5,783 bases of DNA. Origin: Planctomycetota bacterium. Its GTDB lineage: Bacteria; Planctomycetota; GCA-002687715; DRQF01. Below, piece after piece: positions 4,366-5,783 of this stretch. Position 1 is the first letter of the stretch. Every line of letters begins with the position of its first letter. A model generated the notes under the pieces. The model had not been told where the DNA came from, searched no databases, and was given only the letters and a program-made list of their open reading frames with translations. The stretch is taken from positions 1 through 5,783 of the forward strand of contig JAJRYU010000208.1 of assembly GCA_024275615.1 (NCBI GenBank). The letters run 5' to 3'. The translations under genes were made by a program, and so were the position numbers.

Positions 4366-5783
4366 ATGATCCTGAAAAAACTCCCGATTGTCATCTTTGT
4401 GTCGCTCATTTTGCTCCCTTCGACGTGCTTCGCGTCGAATCAGGTCGAAATTGGCGAGGTTCGACCTGTCAAAAAGGAGTCTCCAGTCAGCCTTCCTCAG
4501 GTGACTTCGACGCCCAAATCAGGCCCAGCCGAAGTCACCCAGGTCGCTGCTGTTGTTTCCAAGATCGGGACAAGCAGAGACTCCACTTCCAAGCTCGACC
4601 CGGCGAAGCGTCAGAAGAAGACCGCCAAATCCATGAAAACGCAAGTCGCGTCAAGAGCAGCAGCTTCACTAGAAGAGGAGGCGACATCGGCACTCGTTGT
4701 TCCTCAGTCGGCGTTTTCTTTGGCCAAGAAACCCGCAATTGTGGCTCCTAAGAAGTCAGACCAAGAAGAGCCCAAGAAAAAACGCAAAGTCAAAAAGTCA
4801 AAAAAGCGGACTAAGAGCAACACACCAAGCTCTTCGCTATCGACGCCCACACAATCTCCGGTGACCAAGAGGGCACCGATTCCCGAGATCAACTCTGAGA
4901 AGAAGAACACGAAGAACAATCGCAAAGCCATCGACTACGATGTCCTGGTGCTCAAGAATGGTCAGGAATTTATTGGCCGCGTCACTCACGAGGACAAGAA
5001 GAGCATTACTATTATTTCACGAGTCGGAGAGATTGTTCTGCCCCGGCGCAATGTCAGGAAGATCATTCGAGCCGAACGGGCAGAAGTAGAACGCAAGGCC
5101 ACAGAGACCGTTGTTCTAGGACGATACGAAGATCGAGAAGAATTCTTCTTTGTCTATTACCGGGGGCGAAGAGTGGGGTGGAGGAAGACCAGCGTTGTTC
5201 CTCAGATCGAAGGCGAAACAAAAGGTTACCGCTTTCTCAATCGTACAGTCTACATGAAGAAAGACGGCTCCTTGGACATGGACCTCCATGTCTCTGAGTT
5301 TGTCAACAGTGACTTGCGTCCAGTCTCTCTGCGGACCACTGAAGAGAGCGATGGTTATGGTTTAGTCACCGCGGGTCTGGTCGAAAAAGGTCATTTGTTC
5401 TTGCGCCAAGGTGTAGGGGCTGAACAAGAAAAGCGGGAAATTCTTTTTGCTGAGGGGACTCAATTCCTGCAGCCTCTGGTTCGGAAGCTGGCAGACATGT
5501 CCCATTTTCCGGAAGCCGGTGAGACATTCAAAGTCTTTGACTCGCTTCGAAGCCGATTTGTCATGGTGAAGGCTAAGAGATCGTTGCGCAAAGAAATTGT
5601 CGCCGGTAAACACCAGTTCGTTACGGTTTGGCGCCTGCAGCAGGGCAGTCGGTCTTGGGAGGTCTGGATTGACGGCTACGGCGGTGTTGTTCGCGAAGAA
5701 TTGGGTGGGCCTCATATGGTTGCGTTGAGAGCCAAACCAGAATTTGTTCTGGCCTATGCACGAGGCGAAGCCAAGGATGGGGA
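4366..5783 (+). CDS. Secreted Lys-rich protein with Sm/SH3-like beta domain and transglutaminase-associated-like region (3' end outside window)
   Basis: 472 residues are visible with no stop. Residues 1-23 form a Sec signal peptide (MILKK, hydrophobic 6-17, cleavage near CFA-S). The stretch at about 25-185 is low-complexity and rich in Lys, Ser, Thr and Pro, so probably a disordered, basic linker. It includes PKKKRKV at 136-142. A small beta domain at about 189-236 has the pattern DYDVLVLKNGQEFIGRV...ITIISRVGEIVLPRRNVRKII, like short Sm/SH3-like repeats common in planctomycete secreted proteins. After a charged helix, 249-472 is beta-rich with YYRGRRVGWRKT (264-275) and VWIDGYGGVVREE (433-445). 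These resemble the region that precedes transglutaminase-like cysteine peptidase domains, so such a domain may follow outside the window (inference). The ATG at 4366 is chosen because it begins the signal peptide; GAGAAAG upstream is a weak ribosome site. Function is unknown. Confidence 0.8.
   Translation, partial: MILKKLPIVIFVSLILLPSTCFASNQVEIGEVRPVKKESPVSLPQVTSTPKSGPAEVTQVAAVVSKIGTSRDSTSKLDPAKRQKKTAKSMKTQVASRAAASLEEEATSALVVPQSAFSLAKKPAIVAPKKSDQEEPKKKRKVKKSKKRTKSNTPSSSLSTPTQSPVTKRAPIPEINSEKKNTKNNRKAIDYDVLVLKNGQEFIGRVTHEDKKSITIISRVGEIVLPRRNVRKIIRAERAEVERKATETVVLGRYEDREEFFFVYYRGRRVGWRKTSVVPQIEGETKGYRFLNRTVYMKKDGSLDMDLHVSEFVNSDLRPVSLRTTEESDGYGLVTAGLVEKGHLFLRQGVGAEQEKREILFAEGTQFLQPLVRKLADMSHFPEAGETFKVFDSLRSRFVMVKAKRSLRKEIVAGKHQFVTVWRLQQGSRSWEVWIDGYGGVVREELGGPHMVALRAKPEFVLAYARGEAKDG

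Noticed and set aside
4771..4791. PKKKRKV as a functional nuclear localisation signal or sign of a vector-derived sequence
   Set aside because: It sits in a bacterial secreted protein within a Lys-rich linker. Composition explains it, and surrounding DNA shows no vector features.
1..5783. CRISPR arrays, tRNA/rRNA genes, insertion sequences, phage or defence genes
   Set aside because: No regularly spaced repeats, no transposase or integrase motifs and no recognisable RNA gene were seen on either strand.

Overview
The window reads as ordinary chromosomal DNA of a free-living Gram-negative-type bacterium with moderate GC. Exported proteins with classical signal peptides and a SurA-like periplasmic foldase point to a two-membrane cell. 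The large Lys-rich secreted protein, with an 'LKNGxxxxGxV' small beta domain followed by a transglutaminase-associated-like region, is reminiscent of Planctomycetota or related phyla. That assignment is an inference from protein style and has low to moderate confidence. No rRNA, tRNA, CRISPR array, transposase, integrase or phage gene was seen.

Layout: five genes lie on the minus strand and one on the plus strand. Reading in the minus-strand direction, a TetR-family repressor (4039-3461) is followed by a carboxymuconolactone decarboxylase/AhpD-like protein (3374-2820) and a pyridoxamine-phosphate-oxidase-like flavoprotein (2722-2102). After a 238-bp gap comes a secreted SurA/PpiC-type peptidyl-prolyl isomerase (1863-448). 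A class II (fuculose-phosphate-type) aldolase starts 14 bp behind it (433 to beyond position 1). On the plus strand, a secreted Lys-rich multidomain protein starts at 4366 and runs off the right edge. Both edge genes are incomplete.

The clearest functional unit is the TetR module. A perfect 14-bp palindrome (ACAGACCGGTCTGT, 4051-4064) sits inside the predicted tetR promoter. A 13/14 copy lies at 3414-3427 in front of the AhpD-like gene. In both places the operator ends on the first base of the -10 hexamer, so the geometry is the same. This supports a self-regulated repressor that also controls the AhpD-like/PNPOx-like pair, perhaps in response to an oxidant or electrophile. A perfect 12-bp stem-loop lies between the two controlled genes. 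The AhpD-like protein keeps CxxC but lacks the usual active-site His.

The foldase has two tandem SurA_N-like segments and one C-terminal parvulin domain with altered signature residues. The tetR and foldase genes both have a -10-like hexamer exactly 6 nt before the ATG and no Shine-Dalgarno sequence, which hints at leaderless transcripts. No wholly new system is evident. The points most worth a second look are the twin operators, the His-less AhpD homologue, the duplicated foldase and the architecture of the right-edge secreted protein.
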